A stretch of 19,795 nucleotides of DNA from Cellvibrionaceae bacterium (GTDB lineage: Bacteria; Pseudomonadota; Gammaproteobacteria; Pseudomonadales; Cellvibrionaceae): the NCBI GenBank assembly GCA_021151615.1, contig JAGKXA010000063.1, positions 1 to 19,795 on the forward strand. The letters are read 5' to 3'. Shown piece after piece: positions 6,346 through 14,367 of this stretch. The translations under genes and the position numbers were made by a program. Every line of letters begins with the position of its first letter. Position 1 is the first letter of the stretch. A model generated the notes under the pieces. The model was not told where the DNA came from. It saw only the letters and a list, made by a program, of their open reading frames with translations, and did not search any database.

Positions 6346-8559
6346 TTATTTCAGTACGCGACTGGAACTGGCGGGATGCCAAGGTTCGGGGACATAGCGC
6401 GTGCGCGCCAGGGTTTTATAGTATTCCAGGTCATGTTTTGGTTGCTCATACCCCGCAGGAATCGGCTTGCCGGAAAACGTTTGGAAATAGAGGATACAGG
6501 AATCACGCCAGATCACAGCATCGCGTTCCTGCACTTTCAGTAAGGCTTTTACTTGTGCGAAACGTTCTGCATCAATAAAGGATTCGAGCGCATCCCATTC
6601 ACGCTGCATGCTGCGCACTTGCTCTACGCCCTGGTAATATTTGTGCACCAACTCATCCCACAGACTACGACCGGATTGCATCTTGTGATCCCAACTTACG
6701 TGATGAAACCAGAGCAACAAATCTTCCGGAACCGTTTTTACATCACCGTACTGTTTAGCAAGAATTTGTGGATATTGCGCTACGGCATCGGAACCCGATT
6801 GCGTGCGATTAAAACCAATGCCATCTTTAGCCGCGCGATGGTAATAGGTTGCATTCCAGTCAGCACGTTCCATAGTTGCCGTCCAGGGCGCCGGGCCATA
6901 GTGATCCCCCTGTGAATACAAATGGGTTAACCCGAGCGGCGAACGATAATTGACGCCGGCTTCGCGCGAGCTCAACATGAACTTTTTCACAGGTTCGATA
7001 AATTTTTTATCGTTACTGAAAGTCATGCGCAGCCATTCTTCGGCAGCGGCCTCTGCAGACATATGGTGATCCCATGCCATGCGACCAAACGCATACCAGC
7101 TTGACTGTATAAAGGGATGACCTGTCCAATTACGATCGGTACCCGGATTAATTACCGCCGCCATGCCGGTGTGCTTTGTGCCTGTACGCTGAGTGTTAAA
7201 TACCTTTCCTTCCAGAATGTTGCCGATGGTTGAGCCTTCGCCTTTCGCATAGGTTTCAGTGCGCAGCGATTCCTCGAACAATGGCCCCTGGTAGGCAAGG
7301 TGTGCTGCGAAACCAAAATATTCCTGCGTGACCTGGAATTCCATCATCATGTTGGTTTTTTCCATCGCGGAAAATAACGCGGAATAAGGTTCGCGCGGTT
7401 GAAAATCGATGGGGCCATTTTTCACTTGCAGGATAACGTTATCGGCAAATTTTCCATCAAGGGGTTTGAATTCATCGTAAGAACCACGGAAACGATCGCC
7501 AATATCCGGGTGATAGACGAATGCTCGCCAAAACACTACACCACCATAGGGCTTTAATGCGGCCGCGAGCATATTGGCACCATCGGCGTGATCGCGCTGG
7601 TAATCCTGCGGGCCGGGCTGGCCTTCTGAATTAGCCTTCACCAAGTAACCGCCAAAATCCGGAATGTATTCGTAGACTTTTTTGGTTCGCTCTTGCCACC
7701 ATTTCGCAACGCGCGGATCAAGCGGATCGCCAGTTTCCAAATCACCGAATAAACGCGGTGAATTGTAATTGATGGATAAGTAAACCTTGATCCCATAGGG
7801 GCGAAACACATCGGCAAGCGCAGCAATTTTTTGCAGAAATTGGTCGCTCAGTACGCGTGGGTCCGCATTTACGTTATTGATCACTGTACCGTTAATACCT
7901 AGCGAGGCATTGATTCGCGCATAATCCACATAACGTTGCGATTTATAGTCTGGCAATGTTCCCCAATCCCATAACGATAAACCAGCGTAACCGCGTTCAA
8001 TCACCCGGTTCAAATTGTCCCAATGATTAATCACCCGGTGTTGCAACCTGGGGGCACTGGCGTAGGAAATTTTTTTAATGGATTGTTGCGTTTGCAATAG
8101 GCGCAGCAACTGGAAACTACCGTAAAGCACACCCACGTCGGAATTAGCGGCAATAACGGTTACATCCCGCTTATTTATTTGCGTCTGCTCAATTAGGTAG
8201 CCTTCATTGCCCAATGCAGCCAAGCGCGTCGATAAATCTAACGACGCAATTAACGGGGAGTTAGTTGGGGTGCCAATCACTAACGCATTACCAGTGAGCC
8301 TTTTGGTGACCACAATGGGCTTGTCCAATAACCCACCCAAACCGCGCTGCAGTTCGCTGGATGCGGCCGCCAGTGCAGGAGAAGCCGCTTCCGCCACTAT
8401 GCTACCCAGTTGTTGCTGGTAAGTCTTACGTAATTTAGGCTCCATCACTGGAGGGTAGCGCAGCCAAAGGTCATAACCATCTTCCGCCTGAACTGGCACT
8501 GTGAAAGTGAAAAAAAACGTAAAGAGAATGAATAGATTGCATTGAAATACGCGGCGCAC
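6346..8559 (-). CDS. glcA67A: Alpha-glucuronidase, glycoside hydrolase family 67
   Basis: The enzyme removes (4-O-methyl)-D-glucuronic acid from the non-reducing end of xylo-oligosaccharides. The start is GTG (8557-8559) with GGGAG about 7 nt upstream; no ATG follows until residue 39. Residues 1-25 form a signal peptide ending VQA. Domains in order: N-terminal GH67 domain (about 26-150), catalytic barrel (about 150-485), helical C-terminal domain to 737. Catalytic residues are visible: Glu312 (KANSEGQPG), Asp385 (NGPIDFQPRE) and Glu413 (QVTQEYFG). These lie exactly 20 beyond Glu292, Asp365 and Glu393 as I recall them for the Cellvibrio japonicus enzyme. The length is normal for the family and no binding module is attached. 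It is divergent from the binding-protein/GH10 unit, so the two probably share regulation. Family certain; symbol by close resemblance. Confidence 0.96.
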   Translation of the reverse strand: MRRVFQCNLFILFTFFFTFTVPVQAEDGYDLWLRYPPVMEPKLRKTYQQQLGSIVAEAASPALAAASSELQRGLGGLLDKPIVVTKRLTGNALVIGTPTNSPLIASLDLSTRLAALGNEGYLIEQTQINKRDVTVIAANSDVGVLYGSFQLLRLLQTQQSIKKISYASAPRLQHRVINHWDNLNRVIERGYAGLSLWDWGTLPDYKSQRYVDYARINASLGINGTVINNVNADPRVLSDQFLQKIAALADVFRPYGIKVYLSINYNSPRLFGDLETGDPLDPRVAKWWQERTKKVYEYIPDFGGYLVKANSEGQPGPQDYQRDHADGANMLAAALKPYGGVVFWRAFVYHPDIGDRFRGSYDEFKPLDGKFADNVILQVKNGPIDFQPREPYSALFSAMEKTNMMMEFQVTQEYFGFAAHLAYQGPLFEESLRTETYAKGEGSTIGNILEGKVFNTQRTGTKHTGMAAVINPGTDRNWTGHPFIQSSWYAFGRMAWDHHMSAEAAAEEWLRMTFSNDKKFIEPVKKFMLSSREAGVNYRSPLGLTHLYSQGDHYGPAPWTATMERADWNATYYHRAAKDGIGFNRTQSGSDAVAQYPQILAKQYGDVKTVPEDLLLWFHHVSWDHKMQSGRSLWDELVHKYYQGVEQVRSMQREWDALESFIDAERFAQVKALLKVQERDAVIWRDSCILYFQTFSGKPIPAGYEQPKHDLEYYKTLARTRYVPEPWHPASSSRVLK

Positions 8560-8618
8560 GTGCTTCTCCCGTGGATTATTATCTATCTGCTGCTATCTTA
8601 TAGTCATTGCAAATATAA

Positions 8619-8638
8619 CACTGGTATACAAGAATACC
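8619..8638. promoter_or_regulatory. Candidate GntR-type (ExuR/UxuR-like) operator
   Basis: TGGTATACAA (8622-8631) matches 9 of 10 positions of TGGTATACCA, the core I recall for the enterobacterial ExuR/UxuR hexuronate regulators. GGTAT (8623-8627) is also repeated inverted as ATACC (8634-8638). The site lies between the divergent GH67 and binding-protein genes, about 63 bp from the GH67 start and 85 bp from the other. Control by glucuronate or an aldouronate fits the products. No regulator gene is in the window. Confidence 0.45.
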
Positions 8639-8651
8639 CACTTAATAAGTG
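8639..8651. repeat. 13 bp palindrome in the divergent control region
   Basis: CACTTA-A-TAAGTG is a perfect dyad with one central base, directly after the candidate GntR site. A further imperfect dyad, TAGGT (8666-8670) and ACCTA (8678-8682), follows 15 bp on. Both are upstream of the plus-strand binding-protein gene and may be operators, but AT-rich dyads occur by chance. Confidence 0.4.
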
Positions 8652-8715
8652 TAAAGTAAGGCGCATAGGTTCGGCATACCTAAAACAACAGCTTCATCTA
8701 TCAGGCCCCCCTTAA

Positions 8716-9651
8716 ATGATAAAAATAATTAGTGAAATGAAGAAAATAATCAGCGTACTTGCTTGCTTGTTCACCAGCACCCAACTACTCGCGGCTGATA
8801 AAATCTTGCGGGTTAACGACTTCAGCGACCCCAATGCCGCCTATGCGATCAAAATGCTAAAGCTAGCGATAGCCCACAGCGATAACCCGAATTACCAGGT
8901 GGAAATCAGCCACGAAAATTTCACTCAAACCCGCACCAATGAAGAAGTCCGTAGCAAAGGCTTGCTGGATGTCTGCTGGACGTCTTCCGACAGCAATATA
9001 GAGTCACTGTTGCGGCCTATTCGAATCCCGCTATTCAAGGGCTTACTGGGCTACCGAATTTTTATTATCAATAAAAATGACCAAGCCAAATTTGACCAAG
9101 TACAGACCTTGGAAGATTTAAAAAAATTAACAATTGGTCAAGGTCGCACCTGGGCCGATGGCAGAATTTTGGAAGCCAACGGCTTTAACGTAATTAAAAC
9201 CAACAAATACCCCAGCTTGTTTTATATGGTAGAAGGCGGACGCTTTGACGCTTTCCCGCGTGGTGTAAACGAACCCTTCGGTGAATTGGAAGCGCGCACC
9301 AACATGGAATTAGCAGTTGAAAAAAACTTGATGCTCTATTACCGCATGCCCTTTTATTTATTTGTTGCGCCGGATAATCAGGGGCTGGCAAAAGACTTGG
9401 AAACCGGTTTCGCACGCGCCATCGCCAATGGCGAATTTGACAAGGTTTTTTATGGTGATAAAGCTGTTCAGGATGTAATGCACAAAGCCAATATGAAAAA
9501 TCGAAAATTGTTTAAATTGGATAATCCACTACTCTCTAAGGAAACACCGGTGGATCGCCCGGAACTCTGGTTTGATCCACAAACACTTCCCGATGCAGAG
9601 CGGCAAACTGCCGCTACTCACATGAATAGCGTCAAAGCTAATAACAATTAG
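8716..9651 (+). CDS. Periplasmic binding-protein-like protein (type 2 fold)
   Basis: A signal peptide (MKKIISVLACLFTSTQLLA, cleaved near ALA-ADK) is followed by a soluble protein of about 280 residues. The order ILRVND... LDVCWTSSD... GLLGYRIFIINK... LEDLKKLTIGQGRTWADGRILEANGF resembles family-3-type solute-binding proteins, where a loop-strand-helix repeat closes over the ligand. No Shine-Dalgarno is obvious for the ATG at 8716. The in-frame ATG at 8737 gives a more typical signal peptide and is an equally possible start. The Leu-Ala-Cys near residue 17 could be a lipobox, but the hydrophobic stretch before it is short. The GH10 xylanase starts 42 bp downstream, so the two are probably one transcript. 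No permease genes accompany it, so a sensing or sequestering role is as likely as ABC transport. Confidence 0.8.
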   Translation: MIKIISEMKKIISVLACLFTSTQLLAADKILRVNDFSDPNAAYAIKMLKLAIAHSDNPNYQVEISHENFTQTRTNEEVRSKGLLDVCWTSSDSNIESLLRPIRIPLFKGLLGYRIFIINKNDQAKFDQVQTLEDLKKLTIGQGRTWADGRILEANGFNVIKTNKYPSLFYMVEGGRFDAFPRGVNEPFGELEARTNMELAVEKNLMLYYRMPFYLFVAPDNQGLAKDLETGFARAIANGEFDKVFYGDKAVQDVMHKANMKNRKLFKLDNPLLSKETPVDRPELWFDPQTLPDAERQTAATHMNSVKANNN

Positions 9652-9693
9652 GCATAAACTTTATCAACAACTATCGACCGAGGAATAATTACA

Positions 9694-10830
9694 ATGAATA
9701 TTTCACGCAGACACTTGCTGGCGATGGGCGGCACCACTGCCGCACTTATTGCAGCCGCAAAGTTACAAGCCGCCGAAAAAGCAGCAGCAGCAACCGGGCT
9801 GAAAGAAGCTTTTAAGGATGACTTTTTGATTGGTGCGGCACTCAGCGCAAGTATTATTCGTGCGCAAGATCAAAAACTGGTTGCATTAATTAATAAAGAT
9901 TTTAATTCAATCACGCCGGAAAACTGCATGAAATGGGGTGAGGTGCGCAACGAAGATGGCAGTTGGAAATGGCAGGATGCAGATGCATTCGTGGAATTTG
10001 GCAACAAACATAATTTACACATGGTCGGCCACACATTGGGCTGGCACAGCCAGATCCCGGACAGCGTATTTAAAAATAAAGATGGAAGCTACATCGCCAA
10101 AGCTGATTTAGCGAAAAAGCAACAAGAACATATCACCACTATTGTTGAACGCTACAAAGGCAAACTCGCCGCTTGGGATGTGGTCAATGAAGCGGTGGGT
10201 GATGATGGCAAAATGCGCGATAGCCATTGGTATAAAATCATGGGCGATGATTTTTTGCTAAACGCCTTTAACCTCGCTCATGAGGTAGATCCTAAAGCAC
10301 ATCTGATGTACAACGACTACAACAATGAGCGCGCCGATAAACGCAAAGTAACCCTTGAGATGTTGACGCGCTTGCAAAAGCGCGGCGCGCCCATCCATGG
10401 TTTGGGCATGCAAGCGCATGTGGGACTCGAAACCAATATGCAAGATTTTGAGGACAGCATCCTCGCCTATTCCGCATTAGGTTTAAAAATTCATCTCACC
10501 GAATTGGATATTGATGTGTTGCCATCGGTGTGGAATTTGCCGGTTGCTGAAATTTCTACCCGCTTTGACTATAAGCCTGAACGCGACCCTTACATCAAAG
10601 GCTTACCAAAAGATATCGATGAAAAACTCGCAAAAGCTTATGAAACACTGTTTAAAATTTTGATTAAACATCGCGATAAAGTAGACCGCGTTACTTTCTG
10701 GGGCGTGAGCGACGATGCCAGTTGGCTAAATGACTTCCCCATTAAAGGCCGCACCAACTACCCGCTTCTGTTCGATCGTCAGCAACAGCCCAAAACCGCT
10801 TATTTCCGCTTGCTGGATCTGAAACGTTAA
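9694..10830 (+). CDS. Endo-1,4-beta-xylanase, GH10, Tat-exported
   Basis: Retaining GH10 xylanase that cuts internal beta-1,4-xylosidic bonds. The catalytic residues are visible: acid/base Glu166 in WDVVNEAVGD and nucleophile Glu270 in IHLTELDIDV. Substrate-site blocks MKWGEVRNEDG, HTLGWHSQ and TFWGVSDDASWL are also present. The single catalytic barrel fills the protein (about 35-378); there is no binding module or linker. The N-terminus NISRRHLLAMGG carries a twin-arginine motif followed by a short hydrophobic stretch ending LQA, so Tat export to the periplasm is likely. GAGGA lies about 10 nt before the ATG. It follows the binding-protein-like gene by 42 bp. Export and the lack of a binding module suggest it acts on oligosaccharides rather than cell-wall xylan. 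It may correspond to C. japonicus Xyn10D, which I cannot confirm. Confidence 0.95.
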   Translation: MNISRRHLLAMGGTTAALIAAAKLQAAEKAAAATGLKEAFKDDFLIGAALSASIIRAQDQKLVALINKDFNSITPENCMKWGEVRNEDGSWKWQDADAFVEFGNKHNLHMVGHTLGWHSQIPDSVFKNKDGSYIAKADLAKKQQEHITTIVERYKGKLAAWDVVNEAVGDDGKMRDSHWYKIMGDDFLLNAFNLAHEVDPKAHLMYNDYNNERADKRKVTLEMLTRLQKRGAPIHGLGMQAHVGLETNMQDFEDSILAYSALGLKIHLTELDIDVLPSVWNLPVAEISTRFDYKPERDPYIKGLPKDIDEKLAKAYETLFKILIKHRDKVDRVTFWGVSDDASWLNDFPIKGRTNYPLLFDRQQQPKTAYFRLLDLKR

Positions 10831-10842
10831 TTGCGAACCATG

Positions 10843-10869
10843 CCCGTGCCGCTCAAACAGCGGCGCGGG
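10843..10869 (+). terminator. Probable terminator of the GH10 unit
   Basis: CCCGTGCCGCT (10843-10853) and AGCGGCGCGGG (10859-10869) pair over 11 bp with one G-U pair and a CAAAC loop, 12 bp after the GH10 stop. The tail is TAACATCTTT, a poor U-tract, but the stem is very stable. Confidence 0.65.
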
Positions 10870-11036
10870 TAACATCTTTAGCTGGGCGGTCACTTTACGA
10901 CTCACAGATTGACAAATTTTGTCGCACTTTCTCCTGTCACTCCTCAAAAAATGCGCACTATCGGCATTGGAATTGACTTCTTGTAACAAATATTTATTAA
11001 TTGCAGCTCCTTTAATTTCAATACACGGAGTATGTA

Positions 11037-11756
11037 ATGTCACAAACCAATCCTTATGAAGCCCCCGCGTCCGACCTCAACCAACCCTCTGCGGCAGGCG
11101 ATCACCCTTTAAATCCCAATTGGCAAATTGGTGCGGTGCTCTCGGAGGCCTGGGCGTTAACTAACGGTTTTAAAGCAACCATGTGGGGTGCATTTCTACT
11201 CTATATTGCCGTTGTATTTGGCGTTTCTATTGTTGGCGGCATAGTGACCGCTGGCGCAGCGGCACTATCAGCAACCACCTCTATTATTCTGATGGTTGTA
11301 GTACAGCTTGCACAATTATTGGTTAGCGCACCGCTCGGCGCTGGTCTTTTTATGATTGGAATCAAACGCGCCTCAGGCCAACCTGTAAGCGCATTTATGG
11401 TATTTGACTATTTCCCCAAAACCCTGTCCTTGTTCTTTGCCTACTTGTTGATGATGCTGTTAATCGCCATTGGCTTCGTACTGTTGGTCATTCCCGGAAT
11501 CTATTTAATGATCGCCTATGCACTCGCATTGCCATTGTTGGTCAATAAAAATCTGGGAATTTGGGATGCGTTAGAGACCTCACGTAAAGGAATCACCCCG
11601 TGCTGGTTCCGCTTTTTCGGCTTTGGACTTCTTGCCATACTGATCGCTATTATTGCTTCATTGCCATTATTCATCGGCCTTATCTGGGTTTTACCTTGGT
11701 TATACGTTGCCGTTGGCATTATCTACCGCGATCTCTTTGGCGTGAACGTGAATTAA
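11037..11756 (+). CDS. Polytopic membrane protein, YciC/GDPD-membrane-domain-like, 239 aa
   Basis: The N-terminus MSQTNPYEAP is the short NPYxAP leader common on this kind of uncharacterised inner-membrane protein. About five to six hydrophobic segments follow (roughly 47-75, 80-108, 128-150, 150-170, 195-215, 215-232). The stretch VLLVIPGIYLMIAYALALPLLVNKN and then ALETSRKG is typical of the YciC/DUF975-like group: a VxPG turn, a helix, then a soluble W-x-A-L-x-x-S-x-x motif. GGAG lies about 7 nt before the ATG. It has its own leader after the GH10 terminator and ends at a strong bidirectional terminator, so it is likely monocistronic. Function unknown; no link to xylan use is visible. Confidence 0.8.
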   Translation: MSQTNPYEAPASDLNQPSAAGDHPLNPNWQIGAVLSEAWALTNGFKATMWGAFLLYIAVVFGVSIVGGIVTAGAAALSATTSIILMVVVQLAQLLVSAPLGAGLFMIGIKRASGQPVSAFMVFDYFPKTLSLFFAYLLMMLLIAIGFVLLVIPGIYLMIAYALALPLLVNKNLGIWDALETSRKGITPCWFRFFGFGLLAILIAIIASLPLFIGLIWVLPWLYVAVGIIYRDLFGVNVN

Positions 11757-11778
11757 TCACGCACAACCAAGCGCGATA

Positions 11779-11810
11779 AAAAAGCCAAAGGAAGATTCCT
11801 TTGGCTTTTT
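11779..11810. terminator. Strong bidirectional rho-independent terminator
   Basis: AAAAAGCCAAAGGAA (11779-11793) and TTCCTTTGGCTTTTT (11796-11810) are exact reverse complements. The GCCAAAGG stem is flanked by A-runs on one side and T-runs on the other, so it works in both directions. It ends the 239 aa gene (stop 11756) on the plus strand and the CE2 gene (stop 11838) on the minus strand. Confidence 0.92.
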
Positions 11811-11837
11811 CGTTTTCAGATCGTAAGATTTGTACGC

Positions 11838-12938
11838 TTACCAATTCATTTTTTGTTTAATAAACGCCGTTAATTTCTCTGCATTAGCTTTATGTTGCGC
11901 AATGCGCGGGTGACCGCCAAATCCGGTAAAGTCAAAAAAGATAGTATCCAGTTTTTGGTCGTTATTTTCTTTTTTCATGCGCTCAACGGCGGCACTAATA
12001 TAGCCAGGCCACTTGGGCGTTGCCGTTGCATCCATACTACCCAATGCGCAAATAATGAAAGCATTCGGGTATTTGGCGCGAATACTACGCACAAAGTCAA
12101 TATAAGCCTGCACGCGTTGTGCATCGGTGGGCACTGGTTGTAAGCGTTTTTCGCGATCAATCAACCAGGAATCGTTTTGCAATAAATTAACCACTACCAG
12201 ATCCGGTGTCCACTGGGAAAAATCCCAACGACTATCATTGTTTCCCACCGCACTTAACTGGTCATAAAACTGCGGCATAATAAATGGGAACCAACTGATC
12301 ATAATACCAATACCACTTTGCGAAATGGTATGTAGCTCGGCATTCAGGTTGCGTGCCGTAATGGCACCATAAGCCCAGTAATTATTTTTTTCGCTGAGCA
12401 GATGATCCATACCGTTATCGGCACCTTCATTACCCATCCCGGTGCTGATCGAGTCACCGTAAATTTCCATACGACGTGTTGGGCGCGCAGGTGGCGCCAA
12501 TAATTTAGCATCCTGATCCAGCAATAGACCGTTAAATGCCGTAGAGCCTTCCTCACCTTCAGTACGTTTATAGATTTCCACACTGTGATTCCCCGCTTTC
12601 AGCGCGGTACTGATGATATAGGTTTGCTCACCCTTCTTCGCCTCCAATACATAGGGGTGCTGAGTTTCGCCGTCGATAAAAATATTAAAATAATTTTTCC
12701 CCAGCTGGTCATCCAGCTTAATCGCCAGCGAGGTGCCGGTGAAATTGGCTTTGATACTGGTTCCGGTCCAGGAAACCTGCGGAGCTTTTCTATCGGAAAA
12801 GTCCACACGACCAGTGTATAAAAAGTTGGGGTTATCCGCGGCCAGCCATTGCACTGGCTCAGCCGCTACCAAAGGAGTCACACACGCGAGCCCCAGCAAT
12901 AGGCTTGGTACCATTACTATTCGGGAAATAGAACTCAT
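11838..12938 (-). CDS. Acetyl xylan esterase, carbohydrate esterase family 2
   Basis: Removes O-acetyl groups from xylan or gluco/mannan oligosaccharides. A signal peptide (about 1-26, ending VAA) is followed by an N-terminal jelly-roll domain (about 28-145) and an SGNH-hydrolase domain (about 155-366), the two-domain plan of CE2. Catalytic Ser163 lies in EIYGDSISTG, oxyanion Asn255 in LLQNDSW, and His343 in GGHPRIAQH. The usual Asp three residues before the His is replaced by Phe340, which suggests a Ser-His dyad, as I recall for some CE2 members. The Shine-Dalgarno is weak (GAG 7 nt upstream). It starts 36 bp after the DUF1501 stop, so it is probably the last gene of the DUF1800-DUF1501-CE2 operon. 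It closely resembles Cellvibrio CE2 enzymes, but which paralogue cannot be decided. Confidence 0.93.
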   Translation of the reverse strand: MSSISRIVMVPSLLLGLACVTPLVAAEPVQWLAADNPNFLYTGRVDFSDRKAPQVSWTGTSIKANFTGTSLAIKLDDQLGKNYFNIFIDGETQHPYVLEAKKGEQTYIISTALKAGNHSVEIYKRTEGEEGSTAFNGLLLDQDAKLLAPPARPTRRMEIYGDSISTGMGNEGADNGMDHLLSEKNNYWAYGAITARNLNAELHTISQSGIGIMISWFPFIMPQFYDQLSAVGNNDSRWDFSQWTPDLVVVNLLQNDSWLIDREKRLQPVPTDAQRVQAYIDFVRSIRAKYPNAFIICALGSMDATATPKWPGYISAAVERMKKENNDQKLDTIFFDFTGFGGHPRIAQHKANAEKLTAFIKQKMNW

Positions 12939-12974
12939 AAATTTACTCGCATTTGGAATTTAAATAATCACTGT

Positions 12975-14363
12975 TCAATTTTTAAAAAAGCCAAGGTCAA
13001 CAGCATTAAAACGTTGCAGATTGGGAAATACATCCGCAAAGTTTCCACTCGGCAATCCATACCAACTCGCGAGCGTTGCTGCATACTGATCCATACTGGT
13101 GGTGGGAATGATACGGCCTTCACCTATATCATCCTTGCCACCAATAACCAGTTCGGGAAATTGCCCATAAATTTGGCCACCATTAATTGCACCTCCCATC
13201 ACCATTTGATGACTGCCCCAGCCGTGGTCGGTGCCATCGCCGTTGCTGGTCAGGGTACGACCAAAATCAGAAGTAGTAAAAGTTGTCACCTGATTGGCAA
13301 CACCAAGCTCTTCGGTTGCTTTATAAAAAGCATCAAGCCCACTGCTTAACTGACTCAGTAACAACACATGCCGACGCAACTGATCGCCGTGGGTATCATA
13401 ATCACCAATACCAATAAAAAAGGTTTGTCGCTTTACTTTCAGCGCAGAGCGCGCCGACAGCAGCTGCGCTACCATTTTTAAATTATTGGCCAAAGGGTTA
13501 TTGGCAGGAAATGCCGTTTGCAATGGAGCTTGCGCATCCAGCGCCGTTTTTATCTCGCCGGCAAGATCCCAAGCAATGGTTTGCGTGCGCGCAAATTCGC
13601 GCTGGAAAATATTTTCCTGCTGTTGTGCCAACAACGTTTTATAAATCTGGATACGGCTAAGTTCGCGCGCATCGGTTGTTTTGGTATTAAAGTTTTCCAG
13701 CTCTTTAATGCCGCTCGCATCTATTGAATAGGGAGTAACTCCCACACCGCTCTGCCAGATATTGGAACCGCTGAGCGAGATATTCATCGACAACTTTTTA
13801 TTGGCATTCACCGATAGCATGGCATCCGCTGCGCGCCCGGCCCAACCATTCCGGCGCGCACTGGATTGCAAACTCTGCAGAAAAGTTTGCTGGTCATTGT
13901 GAGAAAACAATTGTGGCGGCAAGAGCGATTTATTGCCCTGATAACTAGTACGAGTAACCGGCTCCACCAATGCGCCGACATTCGTCAGGAAAGCTAACTT
14001 GCCCGAGTTAAATAACTGTTGCACCTGCGGCATGGAAGCGTGCAGACCAAACTGCAGGCTGGTATTTTGCGCGGCATTGATCGGCAACAAACTCGCCTGC
14101 TCCAGTGCCAAAGTTTGGCGCGACGCTTTATAAGCGTTGTATTCAGCATCGCTACGCGGCACCAGCATATTAAATGCATCATTACCGCCAAATAAGAAAA
14201 TACATACCAACGTTTTGTAATCATCGGCCGGCTGCGTGAGTGCATTGGCTAACTGAAATTGCGCGCTGGTAGCAGAAAATGAACTACTGGCATAAAGTGC
14301 ACTGGAGCCAAGTGCAACAGAGTAAGCGTTGCGCAAAAGTTCGCGTCGATTCATCGTTTTCAT
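12975..14363 (-). CDS. DUF1501 family protein, Tat-type signal
   Basis: The family signature is clear. Near the N-terminus, LVCIFLFGGNDAFNMLVPRSDAEYNAY matches the conserved GGxDxxNxLVP block; near the C-terminus, TTSDFGRTLTSNGDGTDHGW, then MVMGGAINGGQIYGQFP. These are sulfatase-like in character, but the true substrate of DUF1501 proteins is not known to me. I chose the ATG at 14361-14363 because GGTGA lies 4 nt upstream; it follows the DUF1800 stop by 4 bp, implying translational coupling. An ATG at 14384 overlaps the upstream gene and has no ribosome site. MNRRELLRNAYSVALG is a twin-arginine-like leader. DUF1501 and DUF1800 genes are commonly adjacent in bacteria, as here. Confidence 0.9.
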   Translation of the reverse strand: MKTMNRRELLRNAYSVALGSSALYASSSFSATSAQFQLANALTQPADDYKTLVCIFLFGGNDAFNMLVPRSDAEYNAYKASRQTLALEQASLLPINAAQNTSLQFGLHASMPQVQQLFNSGKLAFLTNVGALVEPVTRTSYQGNKSLLPPQLFSHNDQQTFLQSLQSSARRNGWAGRAADAMLSVNANKKLSMNISLSGSNIWQSGVGVTPYSIDASGIKELENFNTKTTDARELSRIQIYKTLLAQQQENIFQREFARTQTIAWDLAGEIKTALDAQAPLQTAFPANNPLANNLKMVAQLLSARSALKVKRQTFFIGIGDYDTHGDQLRRHVLLLSQLSSGLDAFYKATEELGVANQVTTFTTSDFGRTLTSNGDGTDHGWGSHQMVMGGAINGGQIYGQFPELVIGGKDDIGEGRIIPTTSMDQYAATLASWYGLPSGNFADVFPNLQRFNAVDLGFFKN

Positions 14364-14367
14364 TGCA

